A DNA stretch of 64,000 nt, taken from Ziziphus jujuba (taxonomy: Eukaryota; Streptophyta; Magnoliopsida; Rosales; Rhamnaceae). Both the position numbers and the translations under genes were made by a program. The stretch lies in NCBI RefSeq assembly GCF_031755915.1, contig NC_083389.1:26419501-26483500 (forward strand). The letters are read 5' to 3'. The notes beneath the pieces are model-generated. The model made no database searches, was not told the DNA's origin, and saw only the letters and a program-made list of their open reading frames with translations. Positions 1-10,559 of this stretch are shown here, piece after piece (within the stretch, counting starts at the first letter, position 1; every line of letters begins with the position of its first letter).

Positions 1-339
1 GAAGCTGCTTAGCTTTCTGCTTAACCGCCTGTGCTAACAAAAAATACATAGTAATATTATAAAATCAACCCAAAGCTTTTCCTTCTGGTTCCCCCCACTA
101 GAGAAATCAAATTAACTTGGGTAGCTAGAGGAAAAGGGGTTCAGACTGGACTGCTTCTCTAACTTATTTCCAAAGCAGAAAGAAGGCAAAAAGCAAAAGA
201 GCAAAAACGATAGAATTAAAGAGGAAAAATAGAATATAGAAAGAAGTAGAGGACCAGGAATTTGTACCATTGGACAGAATGGGGGGCGTATCATGCATGA
301 AAGGAGGGGTTTGTATGTTGTTTGTATGTCCGTGGGATT
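1..339. other. Downstream flank of NLR pseudogene A
   Basis: This stretch lies beyond the last recognisable LRR codons of the minus-strand pseudogene and is probably its former 3' UTR. Short open frames exist on both strands, but none resembles a known protein. I see nothing else in it. Confidence 0.4.
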
Positions 340-528
340 CGATGGTAGGACCTTCTGATGGCATCTGCGACACCTCTACATGCAGGCTATCAAGATGTAT
401 AGGTACGCTCCAGAGTTCATCAGCCAGAGTTTTCAGATATTTGCAATCCTTGATGACGAATCACCGGAGCTTTGGCATTGCACCTTCTCCAGTTTCCACC
501 TTCTAATATTCAAACCCACCATTTCGAA

Positions 529-533
529 GAATT
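529..533. repeat. Left target-site duplication of the Copia element
   Basis: The 5-base sequence gaatt abuts the TG start of the 5' LTR. It is repeated at 9,714-9,718, directly after the 3' LTR. A 5-bp duplication is normal for Copia integrases, and it lies inside LRR codons of pseudogene A. Confidence 0.85.
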
Positions 534-986
534 TGTGAGTCCAGCCGCACCACCACACCGATAATGTGAAAACTGCTACAGCTCACCATTGTTGACAATG
601 GTTGCTACATTTAACACCGAACTACAACTTGCCTAACAATTGTGGGCAGTGGCAGAGGTTGGTGCTGACTGTTAGAACCGATTGAAAATGGTAGCCATGC
701 AACAGACCTTATAAGCCTATAAATAGGCTCCCTTTGCATCTCCAGGCCAAGCCGAGCAATCTCAATATCATCCCAAGTGAGGAGTGTTGAGAGCTGTTAA
801 GACTCCAGAGAGAGCTTAAGAGAAGAGTTGAAACTCTAGGAGAGAGTTTGATAGTAAATAGAGAGAGATTCCACGTGAGAATTCAAGAGAGAGAAGCTTT
901 GTGTTTTGTATTCTATTTCCAAAAGAGTAATAGAATTTTTTTTTTTCTTCTCATATTTCTTCTCTAAAGTGGTCAGAGAACCACAA
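534..986 (+). repeat. 5' LTR of the Copia element
   Basis: It begins TGTGAGTC and ends near CCACAA, just before the primer-binding site. It is nearly collinear with 9,252-9,713. Differences include scattered substitutions and a 4-base ccat duplication present only in the 3' copy. The terminal CA seems lost here, since the 3' copy reads ccacaaca and this copy reads ccacaag. Confidence 0.9.
718..725 (+). promoter_or_regulatory. TATA box in the 5' LTR
   Basis: TATAAATA lies in the sequence cctataaataggct. It is conserved at 9,436-9,443 in the 3' LTR and is the likely core promoter of the retrotransposon RNA. Confidence 0.6.
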
Positions 987-987
987 G

Positions 988-1002
988 TGGTATCAAAACT
1001 CC
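988..1002 (+). other. Copia primer-binding site (initiator tRNA-Met type)
   Basis: The sequence tggtatcaaaactcc directly follows the 5' LTR. It matches the usual plant Copia primer site tggtatcagagc apart from late positions. This fixes the LTR boundary and the element's orientation. Confidence 0.75.
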
Positions 1003-1605
1003 AAGTTGAGAGCTTGGGTTCAAAATTTGAAAAAACAGAGCCTCTGTTCTTCAAGTTGGTGTTTCGAAAATTTGCTCAAATCAATAATTTGACAATACTA
1101 GGTGAAATAACTCGACAAGACAAGAAAAACCAAGTTCGTCGGAGAGCAACTCGACGCTGAACGCCCTTACATGCGCTGCTTGAAATTTTATGCAGCAGGT
1201 CATGCACAGCACGCACTGCACGTGTCGTCTGAAGGTTGAAGACGACCACGTCATCGACACATCACTGACTCAGCCACGTCATCTGCCATGCGACCCAACA
1301 TGTTGTTAGCTACGCAATCGCCACATCATCTGACACATGTTGACATGTCATCATAATCTGCCATGTCATCAAGCATTTCTGAAATTACAAAACAGCCCCT
1401 ATATTTGTAGAAATTACAGATTGACCCATGCGGTTTCTATATTTACAGTTTGACCCCAGAAGTCTGGGAAATTGCATTTTTGCCATAAAAATTCTGGTAA
1501 TTATATTTTGACCCCGAAAGAGTCAAGTCCGCCGTTTTCGGCCATTTCGAACACAACGGTTAACTCCATTTTGCCAAATTCGGCTCTGTTTTTTATCAAG
1601 CCATT
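1003..1605 (+). other. Copia 5' leader
   Basis: This is untranslated leader between the primer-binding site and gag. It contains repeated cacgtcatc and catgtcatc words but no gene. Confidence 0.6.
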
Positions 1606-2416
1606 ATGTCAATGGAAGAATCATCTTCAGGAGCTATGATTAAGCTCACTGCCACAAATTATACACTTTGGAGACCTCGGATGGAAGATCTCCTCAATTG
1701 TAAAGATTTTTTTGATCCTATAAAAGCTAAAGGAGTAAATCCAGATCCCAGCAAAGAAGTAAAATGGAAGAAATTAAACAAGAAAACGATCGGTTAGATT
1801 AGGTAATGGATCGATCACAGTGTCTTCCATTATATTGCTAAGGAAACAGATGCATATGCCCTCTGGACGAAATTGGAGGACATGTACCAGGCCAAGACTA
1901 CTCGAAATAAAGCCTTGTTGCTTAAGCGATTGGTAAATCGAAAATTACAGAGTGGAACTTCTGTAGCCAAGCATACCAGTGAGTTCCAGAGTTTGGTAAA
2001 TCAACTATCTGCTGTGGATTACCAACTAGGGGATGAGGATCAAGCTCTCCTATTTCTAAGCTCTCTTCCAGATAGCTGGGAGATGCTAGTAGTCTCTCTC
2101 AGTAATTCGGCCCCGAATGGCAAACTTACTATGTCTATGGTTAAGGATGCCCTATTTAATGAAGAGGCCAGGATAAAGGACATTGGCATGGACCAGTTAC
2201 ATGCCCTCATCACAGAGAGAGGAAGACAGCAAAGAAGTGGTCGAGATAGGGGGAGAGGCAGGAGCAAGAGCAGAGGCAGATCTACAGACTGTAGGAAATC
2301 ATCATATAAGTGCTATCATTGTGGCCTGGAAGGTCACGTGAAGAAGAACTATAGAAAGTTGTTGAGAGAGCAGAGACTCCAAGTTACTCAGCCGAAGAAG
2401 GACGGAGAGACACTAG
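1606..2416 (+). pseudogene. Copia gag (nucleocapsid) remnant
   Basis: The sequence starts MSMEESSSGAM and has the LTATNYTLWRPRME segment typical of Copia Gag N-termini. A stop and frameshift occur near 1,797, and reading resumes by 1,873 with the UBN2-like Gag core. A CCHC zinc knuckle at 2,311-2,352 reads CYHCGLEGHVKKNY, so its last cysteine has become tyrosine. The frame runs into the TRIM insertion at 2,417. Confidence 0.85.
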
Positions 2417-2762
2417 TGTGACAGCCCAAACCACCCGCATGAGATATTGTCCTCTTTGGGCCTAGGGAATCCTCTTACAACCCAGCCCTCAAGGTTTTAA
2501 AAGGCCTTTCAGTGGTTAGGAGGAATCCTTTTCCAACCCCTACACCTGCCAGTCCCACTGGCCTGGGCCTCCCAGGCCCAATCGAGATATTGTCCGCTTT
2601 GGAAGATAGGTGGTGAGTCCAATCCTACCCCTCACAGTTTTACGTTCCCTGTCAAGAAGGCCTCTCTGGGCTTTTTTGAGGAAGGCCTCTCAAGGGAAAG
2701 ATATCGACATCTACTTATATGGAGTGTTTCGTTCCCCTTTCCAACCGATATGGGACTTCACA
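2417..2762 (-). repeat. TRIM LTR, promoter-distal copy
   Basis: This is one of two 346-base terminal repeats. It contains the words gagatattgtcctctttggg and cagtggttaggaggaatcc, shared with the copy at 2,828-3,173. Confidence 0.88.
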
Positions 2763-2827
2763 ATCCTCCCCCCTGAGGCCCAGCGTCCTCGCTGGCACAC
2801 CGATCCGGGTCCGGCTCTGATACCATC

Positions 2828-3173
2828 TATGACAGCCCAGACCACCCGCATGAGATATTGTCCTCTTTGGGCCTGGGGAATCCTCTTACAACCTAACCGT
2901 TAAGGTTTTAAAAGACCTCTCAGTGGTTAGGGGGAATCCTTTTCCAACCCCTACACCTGTCAGTCCCACTGGCCTGGGCCTCCCAGGCCCAACTGATATA
3001 TTGTTCGCTTTGGAAGCTAGGTGGTGAGCCCAATCCTACCCCTCACGGTTTTATGTTCCTTGTCAGGAAGGCCTCTCTGGGCTCCTCTGGAGAAGGCCTC
3101 TCAAGGAAAAAGTATTGGCATCCACTTATATGGAATGTTTCGTTCCCCTTTCTAACCGATGTGGGACTTCACA
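2828..3173 (-). repeat. TRIM LTR, copy next to the primer site
   Basis: This is the second 346-base terminal repeat, equal in length to the other with scattered substitutions. On the minus strand it is the 5' LTR, because the primer-binding site follows it. Confidence 0.88.
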
Positions 3174-3578
3174 CTAGTCACTATTACAGGAGAAGTGGTG
3201 CTCTGCTCCACCGAAGGAGACATGCCTTCATATATCAACCCAAGACGTTGAGTGGGTAGTTGATACTGCAGCATCATACCATGTCACTCCACACAGAGAT
3301 TTCTTCAAAACGCACAAAGCAAGAGACTTTGGTACTGTAAAGATGGGAAATTCCAGTTTCACAAAGATTGTGGGAACTGGTGATATTCAAGTAACAACAA
3401 ATGTTGGTTGTACAATCACTCTGAAGGATGTTCATCATGTTCTAGACCTTCGGCTTAATCTACTTTCGGGAGTAGCCTTAGACAAGCAAGGCTATGACAA
3501 CCATTTCAGCAAAGGCACATGGAAAATAACGAAAAGGTGCCATAGTTGTCGCCCGAGGACATATTTGTGGAACGCTAT
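3174..3578 (+). pseudogene. Copia protease remnant
   Basis: The Copia polyprotein resumes after the TRIM. The aspartic protease motif at 3,262-3,276 reads DTAAS followed by YHVTP; the usual form is DTGAS or DSGAS. The nearby TGA and TAG codons and the solo LTR at 3,579 cut the reading frame. The segment ends in the GAG-pre-integrase region. Confidence 0.8.
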
Positions 3579-6452
3579 TGTAGCACTCCATCCCAAAGTA
3601 CAACGGAAATTTTCCAACATTGACCGAGGTTGACCATTGATCGTTGACTTTGACTTTGATCATTGACCCAAGGAGTCAAAAGTTGATTTTTTGATTCGGA
3701 TGGAATTCTAGGTTGACTGAGGTACCGTTATGAAGTACACGTTGGCACGAGTTCGTAGACTAGTAGCACATTGAAAACGGAGCTACGGTTTGAAAATTAT
3801 GGGCAAAACAAGTTGACGTCCAAACTGTCCAAGGGGTGCCGAAGTTGACTTTTTATTCATGCAAAGTTGAGCTTTGACTCATGCATGGTTGTGAAGTACT
3901 TGTCGATACGAGTCCGTAGACTAGCGGCACGTCCTATTTGGACATGTAGTTTGAAAGTTATTGACCTGTAGAGTTTTTCAAATATTGTATTATTTTAATA
4001 TTATTTTTAAACGTGTAACAATATGCCACGTGTGACTTAATAAATATGAGCATGTATCACCATGGTGAGATGCCACATGTCAACCATGTTTAATACCAAA
4101 TTATTATATTATTGTTATTTTATGTAATAATATTATTTTTAATATTATTTAATTATTTTTAATTTATTTCTTTTTATTTCTTTTTCTTTCTTTTTCTTTT
4201 CTTTTTTCTTTTTTCTTTTCCCCCACGTGGGAAAACACCCGAAGCCTTCCCCTTCCTCTTCTTCTTCCTCTTCTTCTTTCTTTCCTTCTTTCTTCCTTCC
4301 CACCGGCCGTCTCTCTCTCTCTCCCGTGTTCATTTTTCTCCGGCCACCACAAGCCACACGCGCCGGCCACCGTCTAAGACCACACGCCGGCGAGCTCATC
4401 AGCCAAATTTGGAGGCCGGCCGGCCGGCGACTTGCCCAGATCGGGTCGATGAAGTCGGCGGCGGTAAGTTTAAATTTTCCGGCGATTCCGCCGTATTCCG
4501 GCCAACCCAGTCCAAATTAAACCTCCTCTCCCCCTATTTTGGGTCTTCTGATCCCAAATATGGTCTCCAATTTCCAAAATTCGAAGCGATTTGCGAGATA
4601 CGAGAAATTGAATCTCGGCCGAATCTTTCCGGCCACCACCGGTTAAATTGAACTCAATGGAGGTCGGTAATGTGATCCTCATCTCACAAGCTTTCCATAG
4701 ACATATAATTTGCGTATTTTGGTTAACATTTGTGTTTGACCCCCGGGTACTGGGTATTATTTACCCGAATAAAATATTAATTTATTTGACTGTGTGTGAA
4801 TTGTGTTCTAGGAGCACGGGTGAGTCGTGGAATTGATCTCATGGAGGATTTTAGGTTAATTGCGTGCTCCAGGTGGGTGACCCACCTTCAAAAATATTTT
4901 GGGATAATTAATTATATTTATTTGGTGTTTAATTGATATTTGAAATTATGCTCATATGGTGAAATTTAATTATAATTATGGAAAAATATTATTTTATAAG
5001 TACGTGTATGTTTATTGGTGCTAAATGGAATTTTTGGGTTATTAAGAAATCCCCGATTTTTATTATTGTGATTTAATTATATTTATTATACATGAGCAAG
5101 GTATTTTCGTAAACTAATTGTGTGTGGTTTTTATATTATTTTTTAGCATAATTGGTTTAAATATTTTAAGGAAATTATTTGCTTAATTGGTGTTTAATTT
5201 TATAATTATGCCCGTAGAATATTATTTGTTGAACCTCGTGTTACGAGAAAAATTATTTTATATTGTTATCGATGTTTTCGTACCGGGTATGTTAAAGGAA
5301 AATATGTAGGATGGTAAATTTGAAAATTGGTATATTTTCCACGGTAATTTTTGGAAAATCGGTACGGTAATAATTAATTTAATAATTATTTTAGACGCAC
5401 TCATACAGTATTGGTGTTCCGGTGTATATGTGGTTAACGCGCGAGTATTATGTCTCCCGTGAGTTTCCATTGGACCGAGGGCAGGCAAGTCTTATATATT
5501 GCGCATCAGCTGCCCCCCTCCTTGGCCGGGATGACGGTTTCAGCAGCGGTACTGTCGGGACGCCGAAGTGCCATATGCAAGTTTCTCTCTTTAATCTCCC
5601 GCCAGTCGGTGCTCGGGACGCTGGGTATCGGAGGGCATCACTGGTATATGGTGTGGTGCGTCAAGTACAAATTTTTTGAATAGAAATGTCAAACCCCAAA
5701 GTGTTCAAAAATTATTTATTATAATTTATTACATTTTATTTATAATTGGGGTTTTTATTTATTATTTATTAAATTAATTGATCCCTTGGTTTTCGGGAAG
5801 TACGAGTATCGGGTTTTGTGAAAATGTTTTAAAAAGGGAACATTTCCAACAGAGTGAATAGTAAGGGTTTTGAGAGAAAATATTACTTCAAATGTTTATT
5901 TATTTATTTATTTAATTGTTGATATTAATTAAATTCTTTTGTTGTTATATTATTAATATTAAAAGTGTTCAGTAGTTAGGGCACTCACTGAGATGATTAG
6001 AATCTCACGTTTTTAAATTCTGTTCCCCTAGGTCTAGGTTGGGAGACGTTGATCGTTCGGGGCGAGCCCAACGTCTCAGTTCATTGCCGAAAGTCCAAGA
6101 AGTATTTCTTCCCTTTTTCCTCTTCATCTTGTATTGCTTCCGTATCTGTCATTGTATTAATTCCACATTTATTTGTATAATGCTCTGTATACTGTATTGG
6201 ACATGTAGTTATTATTTATGCACTGAGTTGTTGTTATTCTTTTGGAGTGCTGTAAATTTGTGGAATTAATTTGTAGTATTGTAGGAGGAATAAGGGATGG
6301 AAATAGAAGTGTGTTTCAGTGCAGGAAATTTTTGGTAAGTCCTACCCTTAGGGGAGGTGCTGTCGGATTTTCCATTGGAAGGTTCGGTGGTATTTCCCTT
6401 GGATCAGGGCTTGTCTAGGGGTCCGAGGAGGAATTCTTGACGGGTCCTGATA
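3579..6452 (+). mobile_element. Solo LTR of a long-LTR retrotransposon, copy 1
   Basis: This 2,874-base block starts tgtagcactcc (a mutated TGTAACACCCC) and ends cctgata (a mutated cctgaca). It is flanked by gctat at 3,574-3,578 and 6,453-6,457. It has no coding domain, primer site or second LTR, so it is a recombination product between two LTRs. It aligns over most of its length with 15,728-18,236 but carries extra sequence near 4,010-4,400, including a CT-rich tract. LTR length and the TGTAACACCCC start suggest a Ty3/Gypsy Tekay/Del-like family. That assignment is inference. Confidence 0.85.
4160..4330 (+). repeat. Pyrimidine-rich tract inside solo LTR 1
   Basis: About 170 bases are almost entirely T and C, ending in a short CT microsatellite. 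Open frames in this tract are low-complexity artefacts. Confidence 0.75.
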
Positions 6453-7690
6453 GCTATACAATACTCATGTGAAGATATGTGCTCATAGTCTCAACATTGC
6501 AGAAAGTTAGGCATCTCAAAATCTATGATACTAGAGACTCAGTCACATGAGTGAAAAAGGATTGTCTACTTTGGCAAAGAAGAAGCTTATCACTGTCTGC
6601 AAGGATGCTACGCTAGATCCTTGTAGTCACTGCTTGTTTGGTAAGCAAAATAAAGTCTCTTTCAGTTCCTCTACATCGAGAAGATCAGAGTTGCTCAGTC
6701 TGGTACACTTTGATATTTGTGGTCCCATGGAGGTGGAATCATTAGGTGGCAACAAGTATTTCCTAACCTTCATTGATGATGCTTCTCGAAAGGTGTGGGT
6801 ATATTTCTTGAAGACGAAGGACCAGGTATTGGATTACTTCAAACTGTTTCATACCATGGTAGAGCATGAAACGGGAAAGAAGCTGAAATGTCTCTGCTCA
6901 GATAATGGAGGCTAGTATACTTCCAAGGAGTTCAATGCCTACTGCAGAAGACACAGTATTTGATATGAGAAGACAGTCCCTCGCACCCCATAACATAATG
7001 GAGTAGCCGAGAGAATGAACCGAACCATTATGGAAAAAGTCAGAAGTATGATCAGTATGGCTAAGCTGCTAGAGCCATTCTGGAGATAAGCTGTTCATGC
7101 CACCTGCTATTTAATCAACAACTCACCATCCGTACCGTTGAATTTTGAAATTTCGGAGAAAGTATGGTCGGGTAAGATTCCCTCCTACTCTCATTTAAGA
7201 GTGTTCGGTTGTTTAGCTTATGTACATGTATCTAAGGAGCTTAGACAGAAGCTCGATGCAAGATCTACTTCATGCATCTTTATAGGATATGGAGATGAAG
7301 AATTCGGATACAAGTAGACAAAGAAGGTTATTAGAAGTAGAGATGTAGTATTCCATGAAAACCATACAATGGAAGACATCAAAAAGCCCAGAATGTCTCC
7401 TAATCATAGTTCTAATGCCGAGAATTTTGGTCCTAATCTAGCACCAGCACAAATAGCCACAGAGGATAATGAGGTGCATGAAGATATGCCAGAGGCAGAC
7501 CAGGAGGAAGAAGGGGATATTGAGCAGGGGGAGACTCAATCCTCTCAAGCAGCTGCAGGGCCATCACAGTGGTCAGATGATGCTACACCTCCTGAAACCA
7601 ATGGTTTACAAGTTCAGAGATCTGAGCGAGGCTGAATTCCATTAAAGAGATTTCCAGAATCTGAGTATATTCTACTTACTGAAGAGGGGG
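6453..7690 (+). pseudogene. Copia integrase remnant
   Basis: Coding resumes in the GAG-pre-integrase part (CSHCLFGKQ). The integrase catalytic core follows, with HFDICGP and CSDNGG holding the first two catalytic aspartates. The GVAERMNRTI segment and the HLRVFGCLAYVH region then appear. In-frame stops occur after CSDNGG (near 6,914) and at several later points. The final part to about 7,635 is an acidic, low-complexity linker before the RT. Confidence 0.88.
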
Positions 7691-9170
7691 AGCTAGAGAG
7701 TTTCCAGGAAGCTGTTTCTCATCAAGACAAAGAAAATGGCTGCAAGCAATGCAAGATGTGATGGAATCTTTGTAGAAAAACCATACTTATGAGTTGGTTA
7801 ATCTTCTAACAGGAAAGAAGGCACTAAAGAATAAATGGATGTTCAAGCTCAAGAAAGATGGCAGCGGAAGGGTGGTGAAACACAAAGCTCGATTGATGGT
7901 CAAAGGATTTCTTCAGAATAAAGGAATCGACTTTGATAAAAAATTTTCACCAGTGGTAAAAATTACTTCAATTCGAGTCATTTTTGGTTTAGTAGCAAGT
8001 CTAAACCTGGAGCTTGAACACATGGATGTGAAGACAGCATTTCTTCTCGGTGATTTACATGAGGAAATCTTCATGGAGAAGCCAGAAGGATTTGAGGTTT
8101 CAGGGAAAGAAAACCTCATATGCAAGCTGAAGAAGAGTTTATATGGCCTCAAGCAAGCACCAAGACAATGGTACAAGAAGTTTGACTCGTTTATGGTGAG
8201 TCAAGGCTATAAAAGGACTGCAGTAGACCAGTGTGTTTATATTCAAAAATTTTCAGGTGCAAACTTCATTGCACTTTTGCTTTATATGGACGACATGTTG
8301 ATCGTTGGATAAGATGTAATAAAGATTAGTCAGCTGAAGAATGAATTGTCTAAGTGCTTTGATATGAAAGACTTAGGACCAGCTCAACAAATTTTGGGAA
8401 TGCAAATAATTTGAGACAGGAAAAATAGAAGGTTATGGCTATCTCAAGAGAAGTATGTTGAATGGGTGATAAAGAGATTCAACATGGATAAAGCCAAACC
8501 GGTGAGCAAGAGATTGTGCCCCTCATCCAAAGAAAAGATAAAGGATATGGCTTCAGTATCATATTCTTCAGTGGTAGGAAGTCTGATATATGCAATGGTA
8601 TGTATCATACTAGATATTGCTCATGCAGTAAGCGTCATGAGCAGATTTCTTTCAAATCCTGAAAAGAAACACTGAGAAGCACTCAAGTGGATTCTCAGGT
8701 AGCTTAAGGGTACATCAAAGCTATGTTTGTGCTACGGGGGAGGTGATCCAGTCTTAGAAGGTTATACAGATGCAGATATGGCCGGAGACCCTGATAATAG
8801 AAAGTCTACATCAGGTTATCTATACACTTTTGCAAGGGGAGCTGTGTTATGGCAGTCAAGATTGCAAAAGTGTGTTGCTTTATCCACTACTGAAGTAAAG
8901 TACATTTCTGCAGCAGAAGCGGGTAAGGAAATGTTGTGGTTAAAGTGTTTTCTCACAGAACTAGGCATCAAGCAAGAAAACTACAAGATACATTGTAATA
9001 ACCAAGGTGCCATAGATTTGACCAAGAACTCAATGTATTATTCCCGTACAAAGCACATTGAGATCCGCTATCATTGGATACGTGAAGTAATAGATCAATA
9101 GTTGCTGAAACTAGTAAAGATCCATACAAAGGAGAATCCAGCAGATATGTCAACAAAAGTTGTTGCTCAA
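7691..9170 (+). pseudogene. Copia reverse transcriptase and RNase H remnant
   Basis: The RT shows NKWMFKLKKD, KARLMVKGF, the DVKTAFLLGDL segment and SLYGLKQAPRQWYKKF. The catalytic box at 8,283-8,294 is YMDD, where plant Copia elements usually have YVDD. RNase H at about 8,755-9,101 has DADMAGDPDNRKSTSGY, VALSTTEVKY and the RTKHIEIRYHWIRE segment near its end. Stops at about 8,312, 8,412 and 8,675 separate the pieces, so no continuous product is possible. Confidence 0.9.
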
Positions 9171-9238
9171 GAGAAGCTGAAGCTGTGCAGAGATATAGCC
9201 GGAATGGATGGCAGATGACCACCAATTTAAATGCGGCC

Positions 9239-9250
9239 GGAGGAGGAGAA
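9239..9250 (+). other. Copia polypurine tract
   Basis: The run ggaggaggagaa lies two bases before the 3' LTR. It is the expected plus-strand primer site. Confidence 0.75.
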
Positions 9251-9251
9251 T

Positions 9252-9713
9252 TGTGAGTCTAGCCGTACCACCGCACCGACAATGTGAAGACTGCTACAGC
9301 TCACCATTGTTGACAATGGTTGCTACATTTAACATCGAACTACAACTTGCTCAACAATTATGGGTAGTGGCAGAGGTCGGTGCTGACTGTCAGAACTGGT
9401 TGAAAATGGTGGCCATGCAACCGACCTTATGAGCCTATAAATAGGCTCCATCCCTTTGCATCTCCAATCCAAGCTGAGCAATCTCAATATCATCCCAAGT
9501 GAGGAGTGTTGAGAGCTGTTAAGACTTTAAAGAGAGCTTAAGAGAAGAGTTGAAACTCCAGGAGAGAGTTTGATAGTAAATAGAGAGAGATTCCACGTGA
9601 GAATTCGAGAGAGAAAAGTTTTGTGTTTTGTATTCTATTTCCAAGAGCGTAATAGAATTTTTTTTATTTTTCTTCTCATATTTCTTTTCTAAAGTGGTCA
9701 GAGAGCCACAACA
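9252..9713 (+). repeat. 3' LTR of the Copia element
   Basis: It starts TGTGAGTC, ends ccacaaca, and is collinear with 534-986. It retains a TATA box at 9,436-9,443. The duplication gaatt follows at 9,714-9,718. Confidence 0.9.
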
Positions 9714-10314
9714 GAATTTGAGTTTAGGGAATTCACCATCAAGGCAAGTGAGCTTGTTAGTCATGAATGCTGATGATTAATAGGCTTTTCTTATCTTAAG
9801 AATTCAAAGTCTGGGAAGTTCTCCAAGGATTGTGAAGTGCTCTGAAGCCAATGAGGAACTTACGATAGTTATCTTCTTGAGTGTTGATGGGAACAAGCCG
9901 AGAATGCACCTGGATTTTGGGAAATTAACAATTTTCAAGCCTTTCAAGTGTATCAAATTCTTAAGGCTTCTAAGCAGCTCTACCACCTCTGATTTTTCCA
10001 TTGGATATTGATCTTACACTAAATGTAGTTTCTCTACATTTGGGAATGCATCCTGAGCCTGATCCATGGGAACCTAGTATTTTTGTCGATGGCTAGACTC
10101 GAAAGAGTGGCAAGTTTACCTAAATGATAATAAGTGGTCATACTGGTACCATCACCGGTGCTCTTAATTACTCTCCCCCGTGGAGGACCAGGCAACCTCA
10201 TCGCTTTAGACACTCTCAAATTCTCAACCGTTTCTTCCTCCAAATCAGCTGTGGCAAACACCCATCAACCTGGCCGGTTATGTCAACCGTTTCTAGAAAC
10301 TCAAGGCTACACAA

Positions 10315-10559
10315 GTTAGCTCCAAGGAGGCTCTCAATTGGTGTGAGTGAAAGAGCTACTCAAGTGAGTAGAGTAGGCTCCTAGATCAGAGAGCTATCAT
10401 GTCCAAGTTAGTAGTGTCAGGTGTTAAAGTGTTTCATAGGTTATTATGTCTGTGGGTTCCATTGAATGTATGAATATCTTGTGTTATATATATATATATA
10501 TATGTAAAAGTCTTGTAAAAGTCATTTAATATGATATAAGTTATTATTTTCCCTTAACA
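10315..10559 (-). other. Unassigned filler replacing the NB-ARC domain of pseudogene A
   Basis: These roughly 245 bases sit exactly between the coiled coil and the LRR remnants. They have no match to the intact NLRs. On the minus strand the block starts TGTTAAGGG, like an LTR end, and contains a TA repeat at about 10,485-10,502. I found no convincing matching terminus or target duplication. It may be a solo LTR fragment or repair filler. Confidence 0.45.

Larger units (their letters stand above)
2417..3173 (-). mobile_element. TRIM (terminal-repeat retrotransposon in miniature)
   Basis: Two 346-base direct repeats (2,417-2,762 and 2,828-3,173) flank only 65 internal bases. Read on the minus strand, the LTR starts TGTGAAGTCC. 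The internal part begins with a perfect primer site TGGTATCAGAGCC (complement at 2,813-2,825) and ends with a polypurine run (complement at 2,763-2,773) before the second LTR. This is the full minimal layout of a TRIM, with no coding capacity. A direct repeat cactagt at 2,411-2,417 and 3,172-3,178 contains the target duplication; its exact limits are ambiguous because it overlaps the element ends. It lies inside Copia gag-protease codons, so it inserted after the Copia did. Confidence 0.9.
534..9713 (+). mobile_element. Ty1/Copia LTR retrotransposon, degenerate, with two nested insertions
   Basis: Two matching LTRs of about 453 and 462 bases (534-986 and 9,252-9,713) enclose a primer-binding site, a gag-protease-integrase-RT-RNase H coding order and a polypurine tract. 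The integrase-before-RT order is diagnostic of Copia. Coding is broken by frameshifts and many in-frame stops, several of the TAG type. A TRIM at 2,417-3,173 and a solo LTR at 3,579-6,452 interrupt it further. Without those two insertions it would be about 5.5 kb, a normal size. The target duplication gaatt flanks it. It sits in antisense orientation to the host NLR pseudogene. It cannot be autonomous now. Confidence 0.93.

Noticed and set aside
4145..4520. Lys/Glu-rich and Ser-rich frames
   Set aside because: They lie in the pyrimidine-rich tract of solo LTR 1 and are low complexity.
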